From NCBI GenBank assembly GCA_047967505.1, contig CM106540.1: DNA of 64,000 bases, one strand, 5' to 3'. Below are positions 1 to 12,515 of the stretch, piece after piece (positions within the stretch are counted from its first letter, which is position 1; every line of letters starts with the position of its first letter). The translations under genes were made by a program, and so were the position numbers. The notes under the pieces are model-generated. The model did not search any database and was not told where the DNA came from. It saw only the letters and a list, made by a program, of their open reading frames with translations. Source of the DNA: Dipteris shenzhenensis. Lineage: Eukaryota > Polypodiophyta > Polypodiopsida > Gleicheniales.

Positions 1-2789
1 AGCAGTCTGCGCGTCTAAACACATATCTAAAAGCGCATCTAAACATGCATCTATCAACACGGCTATACTATGTTTTATACGCACCTATAGATGTGTTCCA
101 CAATACAGATGTGGTGTTAGACACGATTTTAGAGGGTACACAGAGTATTGACAATTATAACTCTTGCAAGAACACATTTTTTGGATTGTTTATCTGTAGG
201 ACGTCTTCATCTTCAATAAGTAGCTCCAGTGAGGATGAATCCCTCCGTATCACCATCACAAAATGTGGTTGGAGCAAAAAATCAAATGTATGTGTGATCG
301 ATGTTGAGGAAACATGTATCATGCACGCAAAATTATACTCAATCACATCTCAAAGTATGGAGAATGGGAGGCGACCGTAAACATGGTAAGTGTTAAAGAG
401 TTAAGTTTGATTGAGATACCTATGGGTGTTCATGTGTTTGATATATGATCTTTTTTTAATTTGATACAGGATGCAGTGCCACACCCGCATATGTTGCCCT
501 ATGCTCATCTTGTGAGAAGGTGAAGCGTTGGTGATATGAGGTGGGATCTTCAGGAGGGACCGTTACGGATGCATGGAGTGATGGTGATAGTAATATTGTA
601 GAGGACTTCAAGAGCTACATTTTTGCCTCGATCCGAACTCTGTATCAAAAGATATAGCTTCTGCAAAAATACTCGTTAGAGAGGAGAAACACCTACGCCT
701 TTTTCTCCGAGTGTTGGATCCGGAGATTGAGACCACCTTTTGCAGTGCTGTCAATCCCATTGCATCCGGGATGTGGTCTCAAACCTCTACCTGCAAAGTT
801 GCTCGCCATTCGGAGTTGGATTGACAAAGTTCTGAATCTTTGGGTCGATGGCCATTTCCTTCACTATTTTATCATGTCCACCATGTATCAGATATCCCAC
901 TACAAGCATCCATTTTCCATTTTGTCTATTCCATTAGATTCGGGACGGTCCAAAACCTTTACTTACAAATACCCTTCTGATTCCGTGAAGGTTTGAAGGT
1001 GTGGTGAATCTCTGTTTTGTCCTGCTTCTCTGCTACAAGAAATTTCTCCAAAGTTCCAAGACCTTCCAGATGGATGCCACGTGACACATAAGGGTGACCC
1101 CCTTAAGTCAATATTCCTAAGGTTCATTTTTCAAAGTCAAATGCATTATGGTTGCGGCAGAAGAGAGAAATGTAAAGTTTGTGCCATGAATTTTGGATTT
1201 GCATTGTTGCCCGTGTTTTGAGGCATGGGTCATTGTTCGCTTGGGTGTAGCCATTTTTGGTGAGGTTCAAGGAATTTTCAGTACATAAGTATCTTTCTGT
1301 ACATGACCTATAACTTATGCATTGGTCAACTGAATTCGGCAAACTTTGTCTTCAAGTTGTAGTACACATTCCAAACTTGAACATGAGACCAAACAATTAT
1401 GGAATAAGGATTTGTAATGAGATGGTTACAGCATTACAAGCGCTATGTTGCATGTGAAGCATGCATCCTGAAGACTATATGATATAGCAATTTATTCAAA
1501 AACATCAAAATTTTATTCTGTACATACATGCAACCAAGTAATCATCCAAAAGTACACTATGTGAGCTTCTCCTCAACCCAAGGACACATCTAAATGAGAA
1601 CATTAGGCATGGATTAATGAGCCTCCAATGTTGTGCTAAAGTGACGCACACCCATTTGAGGGCACGCTCCATAAATTTCTTTGATTTGTTGAAAACCAAA
1701 AGGGATTGAAAATTTGGAATAGAAACTAGTGAGATTACTGCATGGTGGTCTCAAAACATTGATACTTGTTGGTATTGGTATCTAGATTCACCCTAAAGGA
1801 GTTGAAAATGTTCAATTTATGTATGTGCAAAGATCTTTTAATAAATCCAACACTATTCACAATTTTGTTGCTTTTTCCATGCAATTGCTTGCTATATGGC
1901 TCATAAGCATGCCAAAACTCATTGCATTTCATAATACACAACATCAAACCTAATAGTGTGCCCTTTCACCTATTTGTGTTTTGAAGCATTTTAGGCCACA
2001 TTGTATTTGTTTGGGAAATCCAATTCTGATGGCGTGTATCACCGGAGGGGGAAAAACTGGCAACTGAAAATTTTGCTACCCCCGCTAATTTTGAATTTTT
2101 TAAACCTCCCGCCCATCAAATCTTGGAAGATTAAGTAGTTACAACCTGCCCTCGCCCTACAACCCACATGCACCTCAATGTACTACTGCTCCTCCTCATC
2201 CTCCAAACTACTAGACTCATCCTCACCCGAAATTTTTTGACCCATGTTCTTGCCTTCGCTTAATCCCTCAGCATCTCTCTCACCCACACCCCCACTTACA
2301 GCAAGCTCCTCCTCTTCTACATTGCTACCTAGGGCTGTAGTTGGGTTGAAACTTCCACCCTAAGAATGACACAATTTAAAAATGAGATTACAGCTTAATT
2401 GACATAAGATCAAAGGTACGCTCAAACATGCTTGAGAACAAGGACGATTGGGGTACACTTACATGATGAGTAGCCACCATAGCCCAATCGATGGGGTGTC
2501 TCCGATGCTCCAGCTTTATGAAGAATGGCTTTGGTTCTACTCCCTAGGTGTGTCTCTACTCCTTATCTATAGGATATCGGCCGAGCATTGGCCAAGGTCA
2601 CTTATTCACTCACATTTGACAAGAGAAACCTGCTTCAAGACATGACAAGTACTTCCCAAAGTAGCCAACATGCCATCTAAAAACTATTTGGTTCTTTCAA
2701 GACAATCAACATCTTGTGGTGTATTAAAACGTTCATTTTAAAACGTGGTATTAAAATGTTTTGAATGTTTTCTAATCATCCCAAGGTCA
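1..2789. other. unassigned leader region, no recognisable gene
   Basis: I recognise no gene here. The longest open stretch is a 111-codon plus-strand ORF at 45-380, serine-rich in the middle, which could be an exon or decayed coding sequence. A plus-strand ORF at 727-996 has no motif I know. On the minus strand around 2,160-2,360 an acidic, glutamate- and serine-rich stretch could be a low-complexity exon. The region is moderately AT-rich without long simple repeats. The large inverted repeat begins at its right edge. Confidence 0.4.
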
Positions 2790-2860
2790 TTTTAAAATGG
2801 GGTGATAAATTCTTGTGGACCCAAATTAAGAGAGTTAGATGAAGTACCATATACGAGTGA

Positions 2861-3663
2861 CTAAACAAATAGAATAATAGATTCTAAGAGAAACAGACTT
2901 ACCACCCATGCCTCATTGCCTAGCCCTCTGCCACTCTCAAGGTGTGATTTACACCTATAGCATCGAGATGTCTCTTCGCCACCCTCCTTTGATTCTCCCA
3001 CTTTTTTGGCATTTTTCTGATCTCTCTCTTTGTGACCTTCCAATCCTCTTTTTGTGCTCACGCGAGCATAAGATTAGCCTCCCTAATCCCATTTCTTATC
3101 TTTGACCTACCGTGTCTAAGTACAAGGCCAATGCGCATGCGCATGTAGTCGTCATCAAAATTATATTCCGAGGGGTTTGGAAATTTCTCCTTGAGCAACA
3201 TTATGAGAGCATTCTTCATTGCAAGGTCTTGAGAGCACCTGTCTACGAATATACCTTTGGAAAAACATATGCTTAGGAGGCCCCTCATATAAGAGACAAC
3301 TTAAAGCCCCTTCTCATCCTCAATAATCTCATGCATGCTATTGATATTATAGTGAAGGTCCTCGGGCATGATAAGCTCTCCCTGCCTAAAGCTTGAGCTA
3401 CTAGATGAGGTGGCAATGGTGGAGCGAGGCATGGCACATCAAACTAGGGTGGAGCCAAGTGTGGTCAAGTGGGTGGGCAAGGGGCCACTGGCAAGTTGTG
3501 TCTCATGATAGGGAGGGAGGTAGGAATGAATAGATTCATCTACATCTACACTTGCATCTAAACTAGAACAACCACTCTTCCTAGAGCCAGGGGTAGAGCC
3601 AGGGGTGGTAGAGTGCTTCGTGTGATAGGGATGACAAGGTGGTAGTGGCAAGCTATGTCTCAT
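2861..3663 (-). pseudogene. broken conserved ORF, left-arm copy (unknown function)
   Basis: Minus-strand coding-like sequence in pieces. Going down in coordinate these are a Ser/Pro/Thr-rich segment (3,663-3,439), a segment near 3,360-3,058 with an YMRGLLSI-like start and a DDDYMRMRIGLVLRHGRS motif, and a lysine-rich segment ending near 2,861. Stops and frame changes separate them. The same series occurs on the plus strand at 21,440-22,200 in the other arm with many substitutions, so the ORF predates the inverted duplication. A good splice donor (GTAAGT) follows the last piece in the right-arm copy, so some breaks may be introns. I do not recognise the family; a plant transposase accessory region is possible but unproven. 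Confidence 0.45.
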
Positions 3664-4114
3664 CTATATGTGCACTTGCACCAAAACCACAACAACCACT
3701 CTTCTTACTGTTCTAAAGCCACACTGTCAACACCTAGGCAATGATGTCTCACTAACTATGGTCGGAGACCCCTATCTGGTAGGCATACCTGATGGCCCTG
3801 CACTAGGGAGAGGTGATGCAGCAAGAGAGGCATTAGATGAGGCGATTTGAGACTAGATATAACAAAGTAAAAAATTAGGGCTTAGGGTTTAGGACACACA
3901 GCACAATGAATATGGTATATTTTTTACATTGATGTAATATTAGGAGTATGGTGCTTCTTCAATGTTTCTTTGGATACTTATCAATGGTTGATTCCAGAAT
4001 GTTTTGTGACTGGATGAGTATGCTAGATGGCTTCCAAGTTCCATTGGTCATTATATCAGCAAAGTGGATCTACATATATTGGTCTTCTGTCAAAATTTTT
4101 CATCAAATAGAAAG

Positions 4115-6020
4115 TTAAATGGAAAGAACAAAGGAGAGGAAAATTAAAAAGAGAGAGGAGAGGAAGAGAAAAGAGGAGAGGAGAAGAAATGAATGCGGGA
4201 AAGAAGAGTGGAGAGGAGAAGAAAAGAAATTAAAAGGGAAGGAGGAGAATGTGAAAATGTTCAAAAGAAAGCAAAAATGCAGAAAACAATGGAAAAGAAT
4301 GCAAAAATGCAAAAAAGAATGCTAAAATGCAAAAAATAATGGAAAATAATACGGAAATGCAAAGAGGAAAGGGGAAAAAGTGGAGAGGAGAGGAAAGGAA
4401 AGAGAGAAAGAAGGAGAGGAGACAGAGAGAGGAAGGGAAAGGTAAAATGAGAGAGGAACCCAGGGAAAAAAGAGAGGAATGGAAGAGAAGAGAGGGGGGG
4501 GGAAAGAGGGGAAATGAGATGGGAAGGAAGAGGGGAAACATGAGAGGAAGGGAGGGAAAAAGAGAGGAAGAGAAGGGGAAAATGAGGGGAAGAGAAACAA
4601 GCATGGATGTTTTTATCGAAGCTATGCTTATATATTAATATAAAATCTTGGCGAAAGTTTATCAAGCCCATTTTTTTGGTTTCACAATACACCTTTATAT
4701 ATTTGCTTTTGAATTTTGAACTAAAAATTGTAACTTTCGACACCAATATAAAAGTTAAGCTTTTTTTTAAAACTAAGTTGAAAAAATCATCCATGGAAAT
4801 AAGGGAGAGGAGAAGAGAGAAAGAGAGGGGAAAAGTGAGAAATAGAAGAGAAAAAGAGAGAGGAAGAGAGGGCAAAAAGAGAGAGGAAAAGCAAGAAATA
4901 AAGGAGACGAAAAAGAGAGACAAAAAGAGGGAGAAAAGAGAGAGGAAGAGAGAAAAAGAGAGAGGAAGGGAAGGGTAAAATGAGAGGAGAAGGGCGGGGA
5001 AAAAGAGAGAAGGGAAGGGGTAAAAGAGAGGGGAAAAGAGGGGAGAAAAGAAAGAACGAGGGAGAGAAAAAAGAGAGAGGAGAAGAGAGAAAGGGAGAGG
5101 AAAAGAGAAAAATAGAGGAAGGGAGGGCGGAAAGAGAGGGGGAAAGAAGGAAGAGGAAAACGAGAGAGGAGAAGAGAGAAAGAGATGGGGAAAAGAGAGA
5201 GGAAGAGCAAGGAAAAAGAGAGAGGAAGGCAAGGGAAGAGAAGGGAGAAATGAGAGAGGAAGGGAGAGGGGAAACAAAAGGGGAAGGGAGGGAAACAATG
5301 AGTAAGAGAAGGGAAAAACACTAGGGGGGAAGAAAGTGGGAAAGCAAGAAATAGAAGAGAAAAAGAGAGGGTTATAGAAGAGGGGAAGGGAGAGGAAGAG
5401 AAGGAAAAAATGAGAGGGGAAGGGAGAGGAAAAAGAGAGGGAGAGAAGGGAAATGACGGAAACAAGGGCAGGGAAAAAGAGAGGAACAAAGGGAAAAAAG
5501 AGAGAGAGGAAGAGAAGGGTAAAACGAGAGGGGAAGGGAGGGGCAAAAGAGAGGGAGGGAAAAAGAGAAGGGTAAAGAGGGGGGAAATGAGAGGGGAAGG
5601 GACAAGAAAAGAGAGAGGCAAAGAGAGAAAGAGAGGGGGGAAAGAGATGGAAGGGAGGGAAAAAGAGAGGAAGAGAAGGGTAAAACAAGACGAGAGAGAG
5701 GGGAAAAGAGAGGAGAAGAGAGAAAGAGGGTGGAAAAGAGAGATATAGAAGAGAAAAAGAGAAAGGAAGAGAGGGAAAAATGAGAGAGGAAAACTCAAAA
5801 ATAGAAGAGAAAAAGAGAGGGGTAAAAGAGAGGGGAAGGAAGAGGAAGAGAAGGGAAAAACAAGAGGGGAAGGGAGAGGAAAAAGAGAGGGAGAGAAGAA
5901 GAGGGGAAGGGAGGGGTAAAAGAGAGGGGGAAGGGAAAGAGAAGGGGCAAAGAAAGAGGAGAAGAAAGGAGAAACATAGAGGAGCGGAGAAGATAAGAGA
6001 GGAGAGGAGATGTGAGATAA
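4115..6020 (+). repeat. polypurine (AG-rich) tract, left arm
   Basis: Except for the MITE-like copy at 4,600-4,796, almost every base on the plus strand is A or G, in irregular GAGAGG, GGAAAA and GGGAAG blocks. It is not a simple microsatellite. Very long reading frames on both strands here (Lys/Arg/Glu-rich one way, Ser/Pro/Leu/Phe-rich the other) are composition artefacts. The right arm holds the matching polypyrimidine tract. Confidence 0.95.
4600..4796 (+). mobile_element. MITE-like short repeat, copy 1
   Basis: About 197 bp, bounded by CATGGATG at the left and CATCCATG at the right, so the ends form a short terminal inverted repeat. The interior has the family hallmarks ATTAATATAAAATCTTGGCG near the left end and a TATAAAAGTTAAGC-like stretch near the right. 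It sits inside the polypurine tract, with its inverted partner at 20,295-20,474. No coding capacity. Confidence 0.7.
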
Positions 6021-6939
6021 GGGTTTCCTATGCCCATCACATTTGCTAGCACTTAGGGCCCTAGCAAATGGACATTGCAACATAAAAATAAAAATAGAAG
6101 AGAGGAAAATAGAAGCTCCTTACTTGGAGCTCAAGGAAGGACAACCTCGGATCGCGAGATTGCTTTTGATCGACTCCCCTAGAAAATAAAGCAACACAAT
6201 TTTTTTCAAAAACCAATGGGTGAAGCAAGAACTATTGAGAGCAAAAATGAAACCAAAAGGTAATTCCTTTCACACAAATTCACCACTTAATCAATTGAAG
6301 AAGAAGAGCACAATCACACCATGAGAGCGACAACAGACTGGGTACAATCTCCCCCCCCTAGATGAGTGGCTCATACTTCCTCATCTAGAGTATTTATGAT
6401 ATTCCATAAAAGCATCAAGGAGCCAAAATTATCCCTCTCATCCAAAAATGAGGGATTTGCTTTACATAGCTGTCTTAGGGCCCAAAAATGAATTATGTCC
6501 TCTACAAAATATACTGGTCAAACTTGCAATAATAAAACAAATACAAAATTGGCCCATGGCCATTTATAATGTGCTGTGCGACACCTTGATCAGTACCCTC
6601 GCACTAACTCCAATCCTTGCTATAAGTTCCATCACCTGTACTCAAGCCGCCAATTACATTAGTTATTAACAATCGATTGAACGAATCATCGAATCAACTG
6701 ATCCCAACATAACCGGGCTCAAAGCACAATAATCAAGCACAACACCAATAACACTAGCGACATCAGTATTAACATGGAATCACCCACAATATCGACCATC
6801 TAGCATGGCAAAACACAAGCTAGTCAGGCGTCCCCAACTAACCACACAAAGTATCCACTAGGACCCCCGCCGTGTCCGGTGCGCTCCTATGGAGTACTTT
6901 GTCATAGTCTCACTCGACTAAAAATAATAATGTCCAAAG

Positions 6940-7660
6940 CAAGATATATCAGAAATATAATTTCTGTAATAAAAAAAGCGAGAAAGGGGTAACAAAGCAA
7001 GGGAAAGCCCTACTACAAGCAAGAAACTAGAGCAAAAAAGAAAACAAACAACCAAACAAGAGATATGGTTCTTTAGCACATCTTGCTATTCGTTATGGTT
7101 CTTCTTAGAGGGAAAAGAGAGGGAAAATAGAGGAAAACTTGAGGGAAAGTAGAGTAAAGACATAGCACAACAATAACTTAGAAATCATGAACGAATGAAA
7201 GAGGAGAGAAACATATACCTTGACTCAAAGGGAGAAAGAAGTTTGCTGCAAGACCTGGAAGTGGAGAGGGAGATTTTTGGAGAGGATGGAGAGGGGGGAG
7301 ATGAAGCAAGAACTATTGGGAGTAAAAAAGCAAGATAAAGGAGTAACAAAGCAAGGGAAAGCCCTACTACCAGCAAGAAACTAGAGCAAAAGAGAAAACA
7401 AACAACCAAACAAGAGGTATGGTCCCTTAGCACATCTTGCTATTCATTATGGTTCTTCTTAGAGCAAAAAGAGAGGAAAACTTGAGGGAAAGTAGAGGAC
7501 AAACATATCATAAAATAACTTAGAAATGAATGAAAGAGGAGAGGACACATACCTTGAAGGAACGGAGAAAGAAGTTTGCTGCAAGACCTGGAAAGTGGAG
7601 AGGGAGATTTGTGGAGAGGATGGAGAGAGGGGAGGTGGGGAGGGAGCTTTGTTTGTAGAG
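6940..7660 (+). repeat. 354 bp tandem duplication, left arm
   Basis: Two direct units, for example GCAAGAAACTAGAGCAAAA at 7,019 and again at 7,373, and the CTATTCRTTATGGTTCTTCT stretch at about 7,087 and 7,440. The right arm carries the same two-unit arrangement, so it predates the inverted duplication. Small ORFs on the minus strand here are Ser/Pro/Leu-rich and match no family I recognise. Confidence 0.8.
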
Positions 7661-9883
7661 ATTGCAAGCGGGATGGAAAATGAAGGGCAAGTTGTTTGAA
7701 TGGAGGGTGAAATAACAAAAATAGATTGAGGCATTGGGGGCAAGAAAGAAACGCTATTTTTGGAAACCATTGGTCAATACTGATGGTTCTATAAACACAA
7801 CGTTTGTATTTACGACTAGTTTTAGGGTATTGCCATCCATATATACTGATGGAATTAGGGTATTGCAATTGGTATATACCAACAAAACAAGGCATTTTTG
7901 CAAAATTCATGGGTGCTTAGGTAAATTCTAAAATTTTTGGCTTTGTGTTGTAGTTTGCAAGTGTACAGATGGAGAGGATGAGTGGAACACTGGAAGCTCA
8001 TTGGATGAGGGGCCAATTCCCAAGAGCATGGGGTAGCTTAGGAAGAGGTTTCCTTGTCCTTTCACACGTTGTAAGTGACAAGTTTGACATCAACACTGTA
8101 TTATCATATGCCTCTCATGCAAATTGAGTGAAAAAGTACCCACAAATATACCAAAAGCTTTGTCCCTTTGCAAAATTGAAGCTCAATATGAAAAGCCCCA
8201 ATTTCTAAAGGGCAAATTGTAACAAAAGAGGGCAAATCGAGTAGAAGCCCAAAAAATTATCTGCAAATGCAAAATGCTAGCAATGTATAGAGAATGCCCC
8301 AATTATTTTTGCTACAATCAAATGTGCCAGCTACATGGTAGCCAATCGTACATCCTGCAAATAGGAAAGAAATCTATTGATGTAGCTATACGATAATTAT
8401 ATGAATAGTACATGCAAAATGTACAGTAGATTTGGGAATGCTACATGGTCAAGTCTCCACGTTGTATGAATGTTTGTATGGAGTTGACGTAGATTGTATC
8501 TTTAGCTGATCTAGATTTTCATGGATGTTGATGATGCAGATTTTTCCATACATTGATGCAAGTTGTACTATACATTGATGCAGTGCTATGCAGATTGTAG
8601 TGCAATTGACATAGATGCTACAAAGATTGTACAACAAGTTGACAGCATGTACGAACAAGTCTCCAACTTCCACAATGCTTGTATGTATAGCTTCTAGGTG
8701 TTGTATGCACACTATATGCCACTTGTACGGATGCTCAACATAGTTGTACGGAAAGCGTTCAATAGATTCTAGACAAATTTACAATAACCGATATGGAAGT
8801 AGCACAGAAGCAAATGACATTTGTATGGGAGCAACTACGCTCATATTCATGCACAAGAGAAACGAGGTGAGGATTCATTCATGCAGGTGTAGGAATGGGG
8901 AGGCTGGATCAACATCAAGAGCATTTAAGTCATCAAGGGTTTGAGGATGGTTGGCTAGTTGAAGGAAACATTTGATGAGACATCCTTATCCATAAGTTTC
9001 TCTTTCCCTCACCTTATATAATGATGAAGTGGATGCTTCTCACATTGAAAGATAATAGATGAGTATCTTCTCATCACCTTATCTAACAACAATGAATAGA
9101 ACATTTATCACAAAAGCTACAACATAATTGTGTGGACGTTCAAACATGATTGCATCTATGTACAATAAGGTGGGTGTGCAAATGAGAAATTTGGATTCAT
9201 ATTTTACTATATTAGAAGAGGGAGTTTCTACCTCAAATCGTTTGTTTTCATCTTGCCAAACTTTGTCTTGAGATTTTGACATATGGAGTTGCTATGTAAT
9301 TGAAGTATTAAAGCTTATTGCCATGGCTCCCCTCCCACCCTCAATGCTATAAAAGAGTTTTCAACCATGGTGTGGGAATTATAATCCCAATGCTTGCATT
9401 AAGACAAGTCTACATAGACTACATTAAACTTTAAAGAAAGTCTAATGACTATGATGTTTGTTGCTATAAATTTTTCATGATTGTTGGGACAAAATTGCAC
9501 CAAGTATTAAAATATGACTTCAGGCTTTAGGTGCTCAAATAGAGTGTATTGCTTTGCAAAAGGCAAGGAATCAACCACAAATAGACCAAAGGTGAAAGTT
9601 CCAATATGGAGCGCAAAACTGACATTGCTTTTTTGGGCTTATGGGTAAATAATGGAAGCTAGAACATAAATAATGAGAATGCTCAAACTTCAACCTTGCA
9701 ATATTGAGGCGATCATAATGGCAGTAACTTTTTCTCTCTCCTCTCTTGTAGATATCTCTTTCACATCAATAAGTTGTTCATACTCTTTGGTAAAGGCATC
9801 TCTTTTTAAACTATTATGCCTTCATAGGTCTCTATATCTTATTGATGTTTTAATACATTCAAGAGCTATGACTGCAAAGTGAT

Positions 9884-10160
9884 CATGGATGACTTTTCCA
9901 AGTTAGTTTCGTTAAGAAGCTAAACTTTATATTCCTGTCAAAAGTTTGTATGCCCTAATAAAAATAAATGTTTGAAACTTTTATCCAAAAAAAGTTAAAA
10001 TATCGCCAAGATTTACCTTTTTTACTTCTTAACTCTAAGGAAAATATATAAAAGTATACGACATTCTATCGATATTGTGAAACTAAAACAACGAGCTTAA
10101 AAATCTTTCCCCAAGATTTTATATTAATATATAAGAAAAGCTTGGATAAAAACATCCATG
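9884..10160 (-). mobile_element. MITE-like short repeat, copy 2
   Basis: About 277 bp with CATGGATG at one end and CATCCATG at the other, in the opposite orientation to copy 1. It has a longer interior containing an AATAAATGTTTGAAAC stretch. The partner in the other arm is 15,656-15,932. Non-coding. Confidence 0.7.
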
Positions 10161-10276
10161 AAAGCGATTTGTGCATTCACACCCATGTAATCTATAACAC
10201 TTTGCTTTCTGCTTCATATTGCAAAGGGTAGAGCTTCATGTGCAACTCTATTGTATTTGTTGTGCCATATTTATGG

Positions 10277-10312
10277 TGAGAGAGAGAGAGAGAGAGAGGG
10301 GGCAGTGAGGTG

Positions 10313-10345
<33 letters not shown>
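10277..10345 (+). repeat. (AG)n microsatellite, left arm
   Basis: Two runs of AG repeats separated by a short G-rich break. The corresponding right-arm position carries (CT)n at 15,438-15,538, which is longer and contains C-rich breaks. Confidence 0.9.
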
Positions 10346-10347
<2 letters not shown>

Positions 10348-11646
10348 CATGTTCCCTTAGAAATTGCTCAAAAATAAATGGTGCCAAGTTAAAGATGTTC
10401 CATAACCCCGGTGCAAGTAGAACAACAAGACCCAACAATACTTTAGCATACAAAAATGTGCTTTGGGAAACTCCGAACCTAGGACAAAAGCAATCACACT
10501 TCTTTCTTTAGATTATCCAATAATTGCTCTATGTTTCAACCACAGTTCAAGCTCCTCACCATGAATAGCATTTAAGTCATCAACACTTTAGGGTTCCCAG
10601 TTTGTTGGCTAGTTGAAAGAAACATTTAATGAGATGTACTTCCTATCAATAATTTTCCCATCCCCTCACCTTATCTAGCGATGAATCACATTGAAAGATA
10701 ATGGATGAGGTCCTTGTGCCACCGACCTTATGTAGTGATGAATATAATATTTCTCACTTGGGATAGAAAATTTCTCACTAAGTTGGAAGAGAATGGATGA
10801 GGCCATTCCCTTCACCTTATCTAATGATGAATGGATGAGACCGTTCTATTGACCTTATTAACAACAAATTGAATGTTTCTTGCATTAAAAGCTAGTCAAC
10901 AAAGAAGGTGTGTGGACGTTTAGGTAGGATTGCACCTAGGTGTGCACATGAATCTAAGTCTATACTCAAAAGGTGAGGGATTTTTTTGCCTCGAACTATT
11001 GTATAACTCTTCTTAGTTTTCAACCAGCTTGACCAACCTTGTCTTTAAAAGGGCATTCGGAGTTGTGATGTGATTGGGGTACTAAAGCCTATTCTCATGG
11101 TTCCCCCAAGGTCGCAAAAGAGTTTTGAACCTTAGTGGCAACATTAGAACCATAATGCTTACATTAAGTGAGACTACATTAACGAAAGTTCATGCTCATG
11201 AAAAAGATGGTAGGATGTTGAAAGTTCATGCTCATGACTAGTAAGGTAGGGTGTGGAAAGTGTTGCTTCACTTTTGTAATGATTGTGGGGACTATTTTGG
11301 TCCAAAGTTTCACTTAAAACCCAACTTTAGACATAGATGCCTAAATCTAGGTCTTAGGTACCCAAATCAAGTGTATCGCTGAACAAAAGGCACGTGATTA
11401 AGCACAAATAGGCCAGGTAGTAGAGGTGCAATGTGAAGCAAGTCACTTTTCAGGGCTTGTGCGAAATGGTAAATAATGGTAGATATTAAGAAAGGGGAAA
11501 CATTTTTTTTAAAGAAACTAGGTAAACAATGGGAGTTGCAAGCTCTAAGAGCCAATGCACACAAGTAAGGAAATGTGCCATTGATTATCCATTTTTAAGG
11601 TTGGCTTGAATTTCGAGGAAAAATGGATGCCACAATCTATACCTGG

Positions 11647-12515
11647 AATCCACGAATTCTGTCTTCCTACCCTTTGTGTGACAAATTCAATAAAACCGAC
11701 ATGCACTTGCTGTGGGAATTATGTCGAGTCTCCCACGAACTTTGGGGAACAATGAAAAAGAAGGTGAACAATTTGGGGACCACGTTCAAGTTCAGGTGCT
11801 TTTGGGGGACAGGGGCAACCAAGACGACATGCCACTATAAGATGTTTCAAATTATTAGAGCTTTAGTGTTAAACCAAATCTGGAGCCACATGGACGGAAT
11901 TGCTTTCGAAAGAATGCCGAAGAACAGAATACTGAGAGAAAAATGCTGATGTCTTTTTTGGGGCGAAAAAATGAAAGTTCTAAATTACTCGGGAAACTCT
12001 GGGAGTGAAGCTTTCTTCCTTTTGATGTGAAAGGAGCATGGATGATTTTTTCAAGTTAGTTTCGTTAAGAAGCTAAAGTTTTATATTGGCGTCGAAAGTT
12101 TGTCTGACCTAATAGAAATAAATGTTTGAAACATTTGCCAAAATTTAAAACTTTTATGCAAGAAATTTAAAGTTTCGCCAGGTAAATCTTGGCGAAACTT
12201 AAAAATGATGTTGAAAACTTTCCCCAAGATTTTACATTAATATATGAGCATAGCTTCGATAAAAACATCCCTCGAAAGGAGCCTTTTTCATTGTATAGTT
12301 CTTTTTGAATTTTGTATCTTTACCGGCTGGGAAAAAAACTTGGAGGATTTTTGTGTAGCAGTCTAATATGCCGCCTGTACAGACCCACGAGGACTCTTCA
12401 CTACAGCTAGAGTTGGAAGCAAAACTACGCAGGCTGTCTCTGCGCTAGAGGCGATTGGCTTGAAGGGGGCAGAGAGAGGGCGCTAGAAAGAGAGCATTTT
12501 TTGGCATGACAGTGG
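11647..12515. other. loop sequence downstream of HIPP, no gene seen
   Basis: Single-copy-looking sequence between the left arm and the end of the HIPP coding region. Apart from the MITE-like copy at 12,038-12,272 I see no coding signature. An ORF at 11,623-11,949 has no recognisable motif. The 3' untranslated region of the HIPP gene should lie in the right part. Confidence 0.4.
12038..12272 (-). mobile_element. MITE-like short repeat, copy 3 (in loop)
   Basis: About 235 bp in the same orientation as copy 2. It starts CATGGATGATTTTTTCAAGT and ends in a decayed AAAAACATCC. Unlike the other copies it lies outside the inverted-repeat arms, in the loop just downstream of the HIPP stop codon, and has no partner. 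This shows the family moved independently of the inverted duplication. Confidence 0.65.

Larger units (their letters stand above)
2790..11646 (+). repeat. left arm of giant imperfect inverted repeat
   Basis: Read as the reverse complement, this segment matches 14,147-22,315 in order along its length, with scattered substitutions (roughly nine bases in ten agree where I compared by eye) and several indels. Anchors are: 2,800-2,960 with 22,150-22,305; 3,160-3,300 with 21,820-21,960; 3,940-4,120 with 20,945-21,160; 8,700-8,830 with 16,970-17,110; 11,590-11,646 with 14,147-14,205. Inside are a broken conserved ORF, a polypurine tract, two MITE-like repeats, a 354 bp tandem duplication and an AG microsatellite. 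I see no terminal motif or target-site duplication at the outer end. Confidence 0.9.

Noticed and set aside
4230-6083. Very long reading frames (up to 475 codons) rich in Ser, Pro, Leu and Phe, and Lys/Arg/Glu-rich frames on the other strand
   Set aside because: The DNA is almost pure purine on one strand, so stop codons are rare by composition. No domain, no start context, and the right arm shows the same artefact.
10251-10511. 86-codon frame over the AG microsatellite
   Set aside because: Arg/Glu repeats from (AG)n; no homology expected.
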